64,000 bases of DNA from JAGGTJ01 sp964457545 (GTDB lineage Bacteria; Desulfobacterota; DSM-4660; Desulfatiglandales; Desulfatiglandaceae): NCBI GenBank assembly GCA_964457545.1, contig CAYWEN010000010.1, positions 218,835 to 282,834 on the forward strand. Direction: 5' to 3'. The notes below the pieces were generated by a model. That model made no database searches. It was not told the DNA's origin and saw only the letters and a list, made by a program, of their open reading frames with translations. The position numbers were made by a program, and so were the translations under genes. Of this stretch, positions 27,478-36,449 are shown in pieces (positions within the stretch are counted from its first letter, which is position 1; each line of letters begins with the position of its first letter).

Positions 27478-29226
27478 ATGATTACGCAGGCAGAAAACAT
27501 GAACATACTATGGGGGATGCTGATTGTAGAAGAACTGGCAAGAAACGGGGTGACATATTTTTGCATCTCGCCTGGTTCAAGGTCAACACCCCTGACTGTT
27601 GCAGCAGCACGCAATACGCGTATAAAGACCATGGTGTGTCCTGATGAGCGCGGATCATCTTTTCATGCCCTGGGATATGCACGGGGTGCCGGAGTGCCGG
27701 CTGCGGTAATAACCACCTCGGGCACTGCAGCGGGGAACTGTTTTCCCGCTGTAATAGAGGCATCCATGGACATGGTGCCAATAATCGTAATAACGGCAGA
27801 CAGGCCTTCTGAGTTGCGTGAAACAGGCTCAAATCAGACCATACATCAGCCAGGCATATTCGGACGTTATATCCGTTATGAATTCGACATGCCGTGTCCC
27901 TCTGTTGACATACCTCCAAGCAGGGTCCTGAATACGGTTGATCTTGCTGTTTTCAGGGCATGTGCCGTGCCGTCAGGACCAGTACATATAAACTGCATGT
28001 TCAGAGAACCTCTTGAACCCAAGGCCGAACAGATACCTGATGATTACATAACCGCTTTGAAGGATTGGGATTCAGGTTCCAGGCCGTACACATCATACAT
28101 GAGCCCTTCAACAATTGCAGAGGATATTGACAGTGTGGCAGAGGTCATAAATCAGGCAGATCAGGGACTTGTTATAGCAGGATATCTTGCAGAAAGAAAT
28201 GATATGGAGGCTGTAGCGGAATTTTCAAGAAGGATCAGTTGGCCCGTATTTGCTGATATCAGATCAGGCCTGAGAATCGGACATTCGGAAAAAAATTTCA
28301 TAGACTATTATGACCAGATGCTTTTGTCTGACAAAATCAAAGAAATCTTCAGGCCCGATGTTGTTGTGCACATGGGAGGTGTTCCTGTATCAAAACGTCT
28401 TTTGCAATTTATGGAAGAGATATCGCCTTCAGAATATATAATGATAAACGATCATCCCTTCAGACATGATCCCGCCGGTATTGTAACAAGACGCATTCAG
28501 ATGTCCGTAAGGCATGCATGCCAATGCCTTTGTGATCTGGTCAGCCCAGGCAAAAAGGATATTGTCCGCATCCTTAAGACAAAATCCGAAGGCATCGGGA
28601 AAATTATAGACAGAAACACACAAAACAAATATGAGCTGAACGAACCCGGTATTGCACGATCTGTTTCAAAGATAATTCCTGAGGGTACAGGATTGTTTGT
28701 GGGAAACAGTATGCCTGTCCGTGATATGGATATGTTTGCATATCACGGATGCAGGGCATGTGCAATTGCCGTCAATCGTGGGGCCAGCGGTATTGACGGA
28801 ACCATGGCAAGTGCAGCCGGTTTTGCCGCAGGGCTTGGAAGACCTGTTACCCTGTTAATGGGAGACCTGTCTTTTATACATGATCTTAATTCACTGTTTA
28901 TTCTTAAAACCGCCTGCATACCTGTGGTTGTCATTATTATAAACAACAGGGGAGGGGGAATCTTCTCTTTTCTGCCTGTTTCAATGCATAAGGATATCTT
29001 TGAAAAATTTTTTGCCACCCCGCACAATCTGGACTTTGCAGATGCTGCAGCCCAGTTTGACATTGATTATCATTTACCGTCAAACATGGCAGAATTTGCC
29101 TCAATATACTCTGAAGCCATAACAAAAAACAGGCTATCCATTATTGAAGTGCAAACAAACAGGAACGATAATATTACTTTTCACAGGCAGTTGTACAAAC
29201 AGGTTAAAGAAGTGCTTCAGGGTTGA
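27478..29226 (+). CDS. menD: 2-succinyl-5-enolpyruvyl-6-hydroxy-3-cyclohexene-1-carboxylate synthase
   Basis: Thiamine-diphosphate enzyme that adds the succinyl semialdehyde unit from 2-oxoglutarate to isochorismate. The 582-residue protein has the N-terminal FCISPGSRSTPLT and DERGSSFHALGYARG segments (the glutamate activates ThDP) and the C-terminal ThDP/Mg motif GDLSFIHDLNSL followed by INNRGGGIFSF. It is 13 bp after menF. The remaining genes menH, menC, menE, menB and menA are not in the window, so the pathway is split. Confidence 0.95.
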   Translation: MITQAENMNILWGMLIVEELARNGVTYFCISPGSRSTPLTVAAARNTRIKTMVCPDERGSSFHALGYARGAGVPAAVITTSGTAAGNCFPAVIEASMDMVPIIVITADRPSELRETGSNQTIHQPGIFGRYIRYEFDMPCPSVDIPPSRVLNTVDLAVFRACAVPSGPVHINCMFREPLEPKAEQIPDDYITALKDWDSGSRPYTSYMSPSTIAEDIDSVAEVINQADQGLVIAGYLAERNDMEAVAEFSRRISWPVFADIRSGLRIGHSEKNFIDYYDQMLLSDKIKEIFRPDVVVHMGGVPVSKRLLQFMEEISPSEYIMINDHPFRHDPAGIVTRRIQMSVRHACQCLCDLVSPGKKDIVRILKTKSEGIGKIIDRNTQNKYELNEPGIARSVSKIIPEGTGLFVGNSMPVRDMDMFAYHGCRACAIAVNRGASGIDGTMASAAGFAAGLGRPVTLLMGDLSFIHDLNSLFILKTACIPVVVIIINNRGGGIFSFLPVSMHKDIFEKFFATPHNLDFADAAAQFDIDYHLPSNMAEFASIYSEAITKNRLSIIEVQTNRNDNITFHRQLYKQVKEVLQG

Positions 29227-29427
29227 CAGTCTGATGCCTTTGCATAATATAATGTTTTGTCCGGTTTCTATACAGGCCTCAGATTTCAATCATTGATCTT
29301 TTTGCCTTCCCTTAACAAAACGACATATCATGCAAAGGTTGCACGAACAGACCGGTTTGCAGTCGCACCGGAAACGCCACCATGTTGCTTTTTGCCAAAG
29401 CTGTTGCCGGAAACTGTCTTTTGCAGG
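29227..29427. other. Convergent intergenic gap
   Basis: About 200 bp between the ends of menD and the universal stress protein gene. I see no gene and no strong terminator hairpin. Confidence 0.35.
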
Positions 29428-30354
29428 TTATGGCACGATACAGATAGCACAGTCCGATATATTGTTAAGGCAGTAACTGGATACACTGCCCAGAAAAAAT
29501 GATTCATTGAGGCCGCTTCTTCCAATAACAAGGGTGCCATATCCCCCTTCCTTTATTTCATTTATAATCGTTTTAGAAACACTTATTACACTTGGAACCC
29601 TTTTTATTTCCAGTTGCCCCATACTGATTCCTGCCTTTTCAAACCGTTTTTTTGCATGGACAAAAAAATTCTCCACACACTGTTTGTCTCCATGTATTAT
29701 TATGTCTTCAACATCACCCTCTTTATCAAAATCAATGGGGCAAAAATCCCTGAGTTTCGGGGTTACGTGCAACAAGGTTATTCTCATATTCGTATTGCCT
29801 TCCAACATAAAACATATATGGTCAACAGCCCTTAGTGAACTTGCAGACCCGTCAATTGCCAGGGCAATCTTTTCAGATGTGACATGTCCGCAGACTGCCC
29901 ATACAGGCAGCATGGTTGAATTTTCAATAACAGTAGTTGAAACACTTGGAGAAAATGCTTCTCCTATCTTGGACAGGCCCCGTCTTCCCAGCAAGATGGC
30001 ATCGCAAACATGTTGCCGGGCTACATTAAGGATATCTTTTGCTGTGCCCATGGTTCTTGGCATTGTAAATGTTTCTATGGCATCTTCATCTATTCCTCTG
30101 TTGATCATCATACTTTTGCAGTCTTCAAGCACCCTTTCTGCATCTTCCTTGTTTTTCCTTATCAGGGAACTCAGTATGCTCCGAGTTTTTTTATCAAGAT
30201 ACGAATCTTTGATTAAATGTTCTGAAATGGTAGGCTGTCCCTTGAAAACAAGAAAGCGAATATCTTTAATAAAGGATGCCATCATTGTGGCATATTCAAT
30301 AGCCCTTATTGAATATACTGAATCATCAACCGCCACCAGAATTCTTTTTTCCAA
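29428..30354 (-). CDS. Tandem-domain universal stress protein
   Basis: A 308-residue protein with two UspA domains. The first (about 1-150) begins RILVAVDDS and has the nucleotide-loop region LLGRRGLSKIGEAF; the second (about 158-308) begins KIALAIDGSASSLRAV and ends with VIGRSGLNESFFLGS, matching the ATP-binding G2xG9xGS pattern closely. I start at TTG 30354, seven bases after a perfect AAGGAGG, rather than the longer open frame to 30489. Family members help cells survive stress or growth arrest; no specific role can be assigned. Confidence 0.9.
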   Translation of the reverse strand: MEKRILVAVDDSVYSIRAIEYATMMASFIKDIRFLVFKGQPTISEHLIKDSYLDKKTRSILSSLIRKNKEDAERVLEDCKSMMINRGIDEDAIETFTMPRTMGTAKDILNVARQHVCDAILLGRRGLSKIGEAFSPSVSTTVIENSTMLPVWAVCGHVTSEKIALAIDGSASSLRAVDHICFMLEGNTNMRITLLHVTPKLRDFCPIDFDKEGDVEDIIIHGDKQCVENFFVHAKKRFEKAGISMGQLEIKRVPSVISVSKTIINEIKEGGYGTLVIGRSGLNESFFLGSVSSYCLNNISDCAICIVP

Positions 30355-30537
30355 ATCTATTCCTCCTTGTTTATTTGCTGTTTCGTTGCCCCGGTTTTGT
30401 CTGCAAATGGCTTTTTTTGTAATCTCTTGTTCTGCCTGTGTGTCTGGCTGCCGTATGTACGGGCAAAACCGACACGCAGAAAGGCACATCTGTATTTTTT
30501 GATTAACACACTGATCTGATGGATATTGTGAAAAGGT

Positions 30538-30626
30538 GTATCAGCTCAATAATTAGGGGGATAACAGCGAACGTACCACCGGGACAGGAGGATTTCCGCT
30601 CCGGGCCCTGTTTATTGAGCTATTAC
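30538..30626 (+). repeat. Dispersed palindromic repeat, copy B (complete)
   Basis: An 89-bp element whose ends form an inverted repeat: GTATCAGCTCAATAA at 30538-30552 and TTATTGAGCTATTAC at 30612-30626 (13 of 15 positions pair). Between them lies the conserved core, AGGGGGATAACAGCGAACGT then ACCACCGGGACAGGAGGATT, plus a GC-rich insert (CCGCTCCGGGCCCTG) not seen in copy C. It lies between the Usp leader and the end of the alpha/beta hydrolase gene. The rest of this 354-bp gap (30355-30708) has no gene I can support. Confidence 0.8.
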
Positions 30627-30708
30627 GAAAAGATCTTGTTTTATGGGCTGAAAAACCCGTGGTGCCAAAAAAAGATCTGCGGATTGTGCGTTTATACTGT
30701 TGCATTGC

Positions 30709-31461
30709 CTAATTACCGTGTTGAAAACATTTTAGAAACCATGCAATACTCTCCCTCTCGAACCGGACCTGATCCTTCTTTGCAGTCATCTGATGATCAC
30801 CGTTTTCATATACAATCAATTTCTTTGGTTCTTTTGCCAGGTTGTATATTTCAAGGGCATTGGAGACAGGAACAACCTCATCTGCGTCACCGTGAAAAAC
30901 AAGCACATTAAACAGGTTTCGGGCCTTGTCCGTTATATCAAAGAGGAGATTTTCCCTGAAAAAGCTCAAGGGCAAGGCAGGGTGATTGTCACTGGCCTGC
31001 ATGGGCAGATTTTTTACAGTGCTGCTCTTTAGAAGAGCAGAACACAAGACCGCTCCCTTGAGGTTGATATCCATTTTTAAAAGTCTGTCCCAGGCATTGA
31101 TGCAAGTGGCTCCTCCCATGCTGACCCCGAAAACAGCAATATCCTTTCCGGTCTTTTTAGTGCCTGTAAGATATTGGACTGCATTGATAAGATCTGTTGT
31201 CCTTTTTTCAATAGAGGTGTCTTTGATAAAATCACCTTCACTGTCACCGCACCCTCTGTGATCAAACCTGAAAAAGGCAATGTTGTTTTTCACGAGCAGT
31301 TCTGCAATAACCGTCTGTTTTGCGGATTCCTTTGACCCTTCAAGACCGTGAGACCCAACAACAAGGGGCGGTTGTGAAATCTCAGGCAGGTGCAAGGTCC
31401 CTTTAAGCAAAAAACCATCTGATGTAAATTCAACGTCATAATTTCTTTTTTCATTCTTCAC
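30709..31461 (-). CDS. Alpha/beta hydrolase
   Basis: A 250-residue serine hydrolase. The nucleophile is in FGVSMGGAT, the oxyanion-hole region is GSHGLEGSKES, and the probable acid and base residues are in HGDADEVVPV and NGDHQM. The DHRGCGDSEG loop is typical of esterase/lipase-like or dienelactone-hydrolase-like proteins. No signal peptide, so cytoplasmic. It lies 119 bp downstream of the M24 peptidase gene on the same strand. Substrate unknown. Confidence 0.86.
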   Translation of the reverse strand: MKNEKRNYDVEFTSDGFLLKGTLHLPEISQPPLVVGSHGLEGSKESAKQTVIAELLVKNNIAFFRFDHRGCGDSEGDFIKDTSIEKRTTDLINAVQYLTGTKKTGKDIAVFGVSMGGATCINAWDRLLKMDINLKGAVLCSALLKSSTVKNLPMQASDNHPALPLSFFRENLLFDITDKARNLFNVLVFHGDADEVVPVSNALEIYNLAKEPKKLIVYENGDHQMTAKKDQVRFERESIAWFLKCFQHGN

Positions 31462-31580
31462 TGTAAAAACACCTTATCCTTGTATGGCCGGGCTATCCAT
31501 AAGCGGGTGTTTTGCCCGTGTTGTTGTCAGATATCAGGTCCTGAAACAGAGTATTATCCAAAAATAACAGGTTCTGTTTA

Positions 31581-32768
31581 TCATACAATATATATTGATT
31601 CAGGGAAATGATTTAATTTCTTCATGCCTGTGGCTGTAACTACAAAGGTGTTTTCAATTCCAACCACCCCTTTGCCGGGAAACACATATTTTGGTTCCAG
31701 GGCTACAACCATCCCCTGATCAAGCGTAATACTGCTATTATGCCCTATAACGGGCAATTCGTCCAGCTCAAGGCCTATGCCATGAGCAACAAAAGGTACT
31801 GGTTCGGGATATCCCATAAAACCATCTGCAAGCCCCTTCTTTTTTGCAATCTCTATGGCCATTTCATACAATTTTCCTGTGCTTGTTCCTGTGCGTCCCT
31901 GAGAAGATATGACTTCCTGTATTTCAAGCATAACCTGGTGGGCATAGATGAATTTTTCTTCCGGCCTTCCAATAGAAAATATCCTTGTCTGGTCAGAAAT
32001 GTAGCCACAAATATTTGAGGTATAATCAACAAGTACCGGGACACCAGGGCTTATCGGGTCTGTTGATGCACCCTGAGAGTAAAAAGGTCCAAGGCCCTTG
32101 CCGCCGGTAGGTCCTGGGGAACTGCTTGGGCAAGCTGCGTTTTTTCCTGCCATAACATGTCCGTAACCGCATTCCATATTGAATTGCCTTGTGCGGATAA
32201 ATCCTGCATGTCCCTTTCTCCTGTAAAAGGCTTCCAGTTCAATTGCCAGTTCTGTTTCAGTCTTTACCTCTTTCAGCAAGCCGGGTACCTGTTCCATCAT
32301 TTGATCTGCCACCATAGCGGCCCTGGAAATAAGAGATATCTCAAAATCGGATTTTATCATGCGTACAGAACGGATCAGAGGGGAGATGTCAACAAACTCG
32401 GCACCCGGAAAAAGTCTGTTGTAAATCATGTATAGGCTGGTTGGCAGGACATCCATCTCTATCCCGATACTGCAAGGCATTTTTGCACTATGTTTTTTAA
32501 TGGATACGGGAAGAAGAGACAGGCTTTTAAGGGGAACGACCTTTTCAACAAGTGAGTCTTCCACGGCTCGTCCAAAGTCCTTGTGTACCATAAGTAGAGG
32601 GGAATCCTGCCGGGAGATCCACAGATGTGCATTCTGGTCAGTCCCTGAAAAATAGTATACATCTGCCTTTTGTACCAGTAATGCTCCATCTATACCCTTT
32701 TTTATGAGTTTTGCCTGCAGGTTTTTTACTCTATCAAACACTTCCTCTTTCTTTAATGTCTCTATCAT
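31581..32768 (-). CDS. M24 family Xaa-Pro peptidase-like protein
   Basis: A 395-residue creatinase/aminopeptidase-P fold protein. Residues 1-135 form the N-terminal creatinase domain; the pita-bread domain follows. The five metal ligands appear in VDYTSNICGYISDQTR (two Asp), AHGIGLELDE (His), ALEPK (Glu) and GIENTFVV (Glu). Members hydrolyse Xaa-Pro bonds or related small substrates. A PSSSPGPTGGKGLGP loop is glycine/proline-rich. It is divergent from the PLP decarboxylase across an AT-rich region. Confidence 0.87.
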   Translation of the reverse strand: MIETLKKEEVFDRVKNLQAKLIKKGIDGALLVQKADVYYFSGTDQNAHLWISRQDSPLLMVHKDFGRAVEDSLVEKVVPLKSLSLLPVSIKKHSAKMPCSIGIEMDVLPTSLYMIYNRLFPGAEFVDISPLIRSVRMIKSDFEISLISRAAMVADQMMEQVPGLLKEVKTETELAIELEAFYRRKGHAGFIRTRQFNMECGYGHVMAGKNAACPSSSPGPTGGKGLGPFYSQGASTDPISPGVPVLVDYTSNICGYISDQTRIFSIGRPEEKFIYAHQVMLEIQEVISSQGRTGTSTGKLYEMAIEIAKKKGLADGFMGYPEPVPFVAHGIGLELDELPVIGHNSSITLDQGMVVALEPKYVFPGKGVVGIENTFVVTATGMKKLNHFPESIYIV

Positions 32769-32923
32769 GTTTTTTCTCCATTAGATTTTTTACTGTTACT
32801 GGATTCGGGTAAAACTGAAGGGGCTACAATGACCTCAAGTTTATATTATATTTTATGTAATTATGTATATTAATATTTTTTATACTTGCAATATATATTT
32901 AAAATGTGCATAAAAATACTATT

Positions 32924-32943
32924 AATCAACCAATTAGTTGATT
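32924..32943. promoter_or_regulatory. Palindrome, possible operator
   Basis: AATCAAC, six bases, then GTTGATT: a 20-bp perfect dyad in the divergent promoter region, just after the AT-rich stretch. Size and position suit a dimeric repressor site; no regulator gene is adjacent. Confidence 0.45.
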
Positions 32944-32947
32944 TTCA

Positions 32948-32992
32948 TTCATCAAATGTTCGGATTCTGCAATCCCGGTGTCAATCTGCGGG
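32948..32992 (+). repeat. Dispersed upstream motif, copy 2
   Basis: Contains GGATTCTGCAATCCCGGTG followed by TCAATCTGCGG, close to the copy at 16311. It lies about 140 bp upstream of the decarboxylase start. Confidence 0.5.
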
Positions 32993-33130
32993 ATGAGTTG
33001 CAGACCGGGAGCCTGCTATTGTCCACGGTCCGTTTATGGATGGACACCGGTTAACATAGCGCAACATGGCATTATGGCTTGTTTTTATAATGAAGGGGCC
33101 TTGCTGAACATGGAAAGGGGATACAAGAAC

Positions 33131-34648
33131 ATGAAAGACTTTTTTATTGATCCGAAAGGAAGAAATATCGAACAGGTAAGACGTATCGGGTATGAGGTTG
33201 TTGATCTTGTTGTAGAACAGTTTTCATCTCTTTCTGAACGTCCTGTCTTCAGGTATGCCGGTCCCGAAGAGTTGAACAGGATGTTTTCTGGTCCCTTGCC
33301 CCAAAAGGGAAAAGCCTGGTCTGAGGTCTTGCAGGAAATACGGCAAGGCGTCCTTAATCACAGTTTTTATTTTGGACATCCCCGATATATCGGACACATG
33401 ATAACCCAACCGGCTGTACCATCAATATTTATTGAACCCCTGATTGCTGCCCTGAATCAGTCTCTGTTCCTATGGGAGGTTGGACCATCTGCCGCACACC
33501 TTGAAAAAGAAGTAATCGGATGGTTATGCAGGATTTTCGGGTACAAAGGCAATGCAGGAGGAAGTTTTGTCGCAGGTGGGTCAGTTGCCAATCTTACTGC
33601 CCTTTTGATCGCAAGAAATTACATGCTTCCGGGAAGACCTGATAAAGGTGGCATCAGGTCTGTTGGGTATACACCTGTCTTCTTTGTGTCAGAGTATAGC
33701 CATTTCTCTGTTGAAAAGGCAGCGAACTTCATAGGGGTTGGGGAGAATAATGTTATCAAGGTTCCTGCAGACAAAAAGGGCAGAATGGATACAGAAATCC
33801 TGGAAACCCTTATCAAGCAGTCAGGGCAAAAGGGGGAATATCCCTTTTGTGTGGTTGCTACAGCAGGTAGCACTGTCACTGGAAACATAGACCCTTTGCC
33901 ATCAATTGCAATGATATGCCAGAAATACGGACTTTGGTTTCATGTGGATGCAGCATTTGGAGGGGCCATCCTGTTCAGCAGGAAATGGCGGTATCTTCTG
34001 GACGGGATTAAACAGGCTGATTCTATTGCATTTGATCCTCACAAGTGGCTCTATAACCCTGTTTCATCTGCCACTATCCTGTTAAAAGATGCCGGCAGAT
34101 TGAGGGCCTTGCACTTCAAGGTTCCCTACATCGAGGAGCCTGAAAATGAGAAGGGAACAAGGCCGAATCAGGGCGAGTGCACTATACAGGGAACCCGTGC
34201 CTTTGATGCCATCAAGCTATGGATCTGCCTGAAGCTGATAGGGGTTGACGGGTATGGGCAGATCATTGATCACTGTATGGAGATGACCCGTTACCTGAAA
34301 GAACTGATTGAAAATCATGAAAACCTGGAAGTCATGAGTATCCCCGATCTGAGCATTCTCTGTTTTCGTTATAATCCGCCAGGGATACAATGGTCTGACA
34401 GACCAGATAAAAAAGAAGACATCCTTAATCATATTAACCTTGAATTGCAAAAGAGACTTGAGGCTGAAGGCAGGGCATTTATTTCTATTGCTACATATGA
34501 AGGCAAAAAGGTCCTGCGTGCAGTAATTCTTAACTACTGCACGCAAAAACAAGACATTAACCTTGTTATTCAGGAAGTGGAAAGGGTAGGTCAATTGGTA
34601 ATCCATGACTGCCAGGTTTCTCAATCCCGGGAATCTAAGTTCACATAG
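33131..34648 (+). CDS. Group II PLP-dependent amino acid decarboxylase
   Basis: A 505-residue decarboxylase of the aromatic-amino-acid/glutamate decarboxylase group. The PLP lysine is in AFDPHKWLYNP, the cofactor aspartate in FHVDAAFGG, and the substrate-side segment GHPRYIGHMITQPAVP resembles DOPA/tyrosine decarboxylases. I start at ATG 33131 (MKDFFIDPKG), about nine bases after AGGGGA; ATG 33110 and the longer frame are possible but unlike the family. Product would be an amine plus CO2; the exact substrate is not readable. Confidence 0.88.
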   Translation: MKDFFIDPKGRNIEQVRRIGYEVVDLVVEQFSSLSERPVFRYAGPEELNRMFSGPLPQKGKAWSEVLQEIRQGVLNHSFYFGHPRYIGHMITQPAVPSIFIEPLIAALNQSLFLWEVGPSAAHLEKEVIGWLCRIFGYKGNAGGSFVAGGSVANLTALLIARNYMLPGRPDKGGIRSVGYTPVFFVSEYSHFSVEKAANFIGVGENNVIKVPADKKGRMDTEILETLIKQSGQKGEYPFCVVATAGSTVTGNIDPLPSIAMICQKYGLWFHVDAAFGGAILFSRKWRYLLDGIKQADSIAFDPHKWLYNPVSSATILLKDAGRLRALHFKVPYIEEPENEKGTRPNQGECTIQGTRAFDAIKLWICLKLIGVDGYGQIIDHCMEMTRYLKELIENHENLEVMSIPDLSILCFRYNPPGIQWSDRPDKKEDILNHINLELQKRLEAEGRAFISIATYEGKKVLRAVILNYCTQKQDINLVIQEVERVGQLVIHDCQVSQSRESKFT

Positions 34649-34775
34649 GTTTTTGCACTGAGCGGCATTACCTGATCTGTTTTACCAGCCACCAGGCCGA
34701 TGGAGAAAGTTTGTTGCATAATGCATAATTCACTGTGTTTCTTAACATAAAGACAAAAGACAGGAGGAAAGAAAC

Positions 34776-35714
34776 ATGAGAAAAAACAGATTCTTTCCCA
34801 GAAAACCGACTATGGCTGTTATTTTTATAATATCAGGATTCAGCAGCCTGCTTGTTTTTACCGGGCTTGGTGCCTGTGCCCCTCCGTTTATGGATTTTGA
34901 GGGGGTAGGGGGAGGTGGAATTGTTCCGGGGGCCTATCTTGTCAATCCTCCAAAACATGGGGAACTGTTTGGCAAGCCTGCTTTTTCTCACTGGAGTCTT
35001 ATCGGATTGAATCAAAAGGATTCCGGATTGTATACAAACGGGTTTGCATTTTCTTTTCTTGACAGATTTGAATTTGGTTATGTTCTTGAGACAATGGATT
35101 TCCGCAGGCTGAAACGTCAATTAAAAAAGGCCAGTGGCGGCAAGGTAGATGTAGAGAGACCTACAATTTTTATGCATGATATCCATCTGAAGATCTTGTT
35201 TGTTAAAGAAGATATTTATGTGCCTGCCTTTGCCATCACTACCGAATTTAAATACAATACAACTATAGCGGACCAAAACAAGAACATTGGACATGCCCTC
35301 AGCAGGGTTGGATATGATGGAAACTATGGTTGGGATTTTGATTTTTCTTTTTCCAAGACAATAAAAGAGGCATTTTACTATCCGATAGTGGTAAATGCTA
35401 CTCTGCGTTTAACACGCGGGCATTACCTTGGCCTTCTCGGGTTCTCAAAAAATTATACTGCAAACGGTGAAGTGTCTGTAGCATGTTTGCCCTTTTCAAA
35501 TCTTGGCGGCGGAGTAGAAGTCAGACAGCAAAACAATGAGTTTAACCCATTGCCAATGCAAGGTTTTACAATGCATGAGGATACATTCTGGGATATATTT
35601 GTCATGTGGCTTCCAACTGAAAAGTTGTCTGTCACAGGGGCCTATACCCGTTATGGAAATACGGTTAACAAGGACATTAACTTTTTTGTCCTTAATCTGA
35701 AATATGATTTTTGA
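34776..35714 (+). CDS. DUF3034-like envelope protein with lipoprotein signal
   Basis: A 312-residue exported protein. A hydrophobic helix (about residues 13-33) ends in a lipobox-like LGAC, suggesting lipid attachment at Cys34. The mature part is rich in alternating aromatic/polar strands (FEFGYVLETM, YYPIVVNATLRL, KLSVTGAYTRYG) and ends in phenylalanine (NLKYDF), like outer-membrane beta-barrels. The VPGAYLVNPP and GKPAFSHWSLIGLN segments suggest the DUF3034 family. A lipidated barrel would be unusual, so either the lipobox or the barrel call may be wrong. ATG 34776 follows AGGAGG. Function unknown. Confidence 0.65.
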   Translation: MRKNRFFPRKPTMAVIFIISGFSSLLVFTGLGACAPPFMDFEGVGGGGIVPGAYLVNPPKHGELFGKPAFSHWSLIGLNQKDSGLYTNGFAFSFLDRFEFGYVLETMDFRRLKRQLKKASGGKVDVERPTIFMHDIHLKILFVKEDIYVPAFAITTEFKYNTTIADQNKNIGHALSRVGYDGNYGWDFDFSFSKTIKEAFYYPIVVNATLRLTRGHYLGLLGFSKNYTANGEVSVACLPFSNLGGGVEVRQQNNEFNPLPMQGFTMHEDTFWDIFVMWLPTEKLSVTGAYTRYGNTVNKDINFFVLNLKYDF

Positions 35715-35758
35715 TGCCCGTATGGTAATCCCTTGTTATTTTAAAAACAGGATACATA

Positions 35759-35956
35759 ATGCTTCCTGATGATAATGCAGGGGTTGAAGTGTATGCAATA
35801 AATGACCTTGACTGTATGAAGTTTCGCATGTAAATTACTGCCAACAATCCTGATGAACAGGCAAAAGTTCTATCTGCTGTTGCAAGTGTTATTTCATCAT
35901 GGTGCCCAGGAACAGATCTTTGGACAGGCACCTTTTTGCAATGGAAACCAACTTGA
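35759..35956 (+). pseudogene. Possible small gene broken by an in-frame TAA
   Basis: A 65-codon frame from ATG 35759 (after CAGGATA) with a single TAA at 35831 and a TGA at 35954. Codon use on both sides of the TAA is like neighbouring genes. The second part, ITANNPDEQAKVLSAVASVI, faintly recalls the short epsilon subunits of actinobacterial acyl-CoA carboxylases, and the next two genes encode carboxylase subunits. It may be a decayed accessory subunit or chance. Confidence 0.3.
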
Positions 35957-36009
35957 TTATCTATATTATTTATAAACCCATATCAATATTCACGGGGGCT
36001 TAAGCAATA

Positions 36010-36447
36010 ATGAAAATCACAACAGAACAAATGGCTCTGATAGAAAAATTTATAAGAGATACGGATGCTCAGGAGTTAAGGGTTGAACTTGGAGATATGA
36101 AGCTGCTTTTAACCCGGGATAAAGGTATTACTGTATACAGACAGGTTCCTATTGATACAAATACACCGAAACAGGTTCCGGCAGTTGAATCTGAAGATGA
36201 TATTGTCCCGGTACTGGCTCCGTCTGCCGGAATATTTTACCGAAAACCGGAACCCGATGCCCCTTGTTATGTGGAAAAAGGTTCTTTTGTAGAGGCAGGT
36301 GATACCATCGGACTCATAGAAGTAATGAAGACGTACGGTCAGGTTGTATCAGAGGTCGATGGTTATGTGGTTGATATCCTGGCAGAGGACGGAACCCCTG
36401 TTGAGTATGGACAGAAACTGTTTTTGATAAAAAAGGGAGTGCGCTGA
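36010..36447 (+). CDS. Biotin carboxyl carrier protein
   Basis: A 145-residue AccB-like protein that carries CO2 on biotin between the carboxylase and transferase sites. The C-terminal biotinyl domain (about 66-143) has PSAGIFYRKPEPDAPCYV and the attachment lysine at 107 in GLIEVMKTYGQV; the usual AMKM is VMKT here, which is also seen in some family members. The N-terminal 60 residues are the helical AccB-type region. Its stop is two bases before the fused carboxylase gene, so the two are surely cotranscribed. Confidence 0.9.
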   Translation: MKITTEQMALIEKFIRDTDAQELRVELGDMKLLLTRDKGITVYRQVPIDTNTPKQVPAVESEDDIVPVLAPSAGIFYRKPEPDAPCYVEKGSFVEAGDTIGLIEVMKTYGQVVSEVDGYVVDILAEDGTPVEYGQKLFLIKKGVR

Positions 36448-36449
36448 AA

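Larger units (their letters stand above)
32769..33130. other. AT-rich divergent promoter region
   Basis: About 360 bp between the M24 peptidase and the decarboxylase. Positions 32835-32925 are strongly AT-rich and probably hold both promoters. It also contains the palindrome at 32924 and the dispersed motif at 32948, described separately. The open frame extending the decarboxylase back to 32978 runs through the motif and has unlikely composition. Confidence 0.45.

Noticed and set aside
29507..30502. A 331-codon plus-strand frame opposite the universal stress protein gene
   Set aside because: Antisense shadow; the minus-strand product has two intact Usp domains and a perfect ribosome binding site.
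30519..30911. A 130-codon plus-strand frame spanning repeat copy B
   Set aside because: Most of it is the repeat and the antisense of the alpha/beta hydrolase; no protein-like pattern.
35692..35931. A minus-strand 79-codon frame after the DUF3034-like gene
   Set aside because: Antisense to a stretch with better plus-strand coding character and no ribosome binding site.
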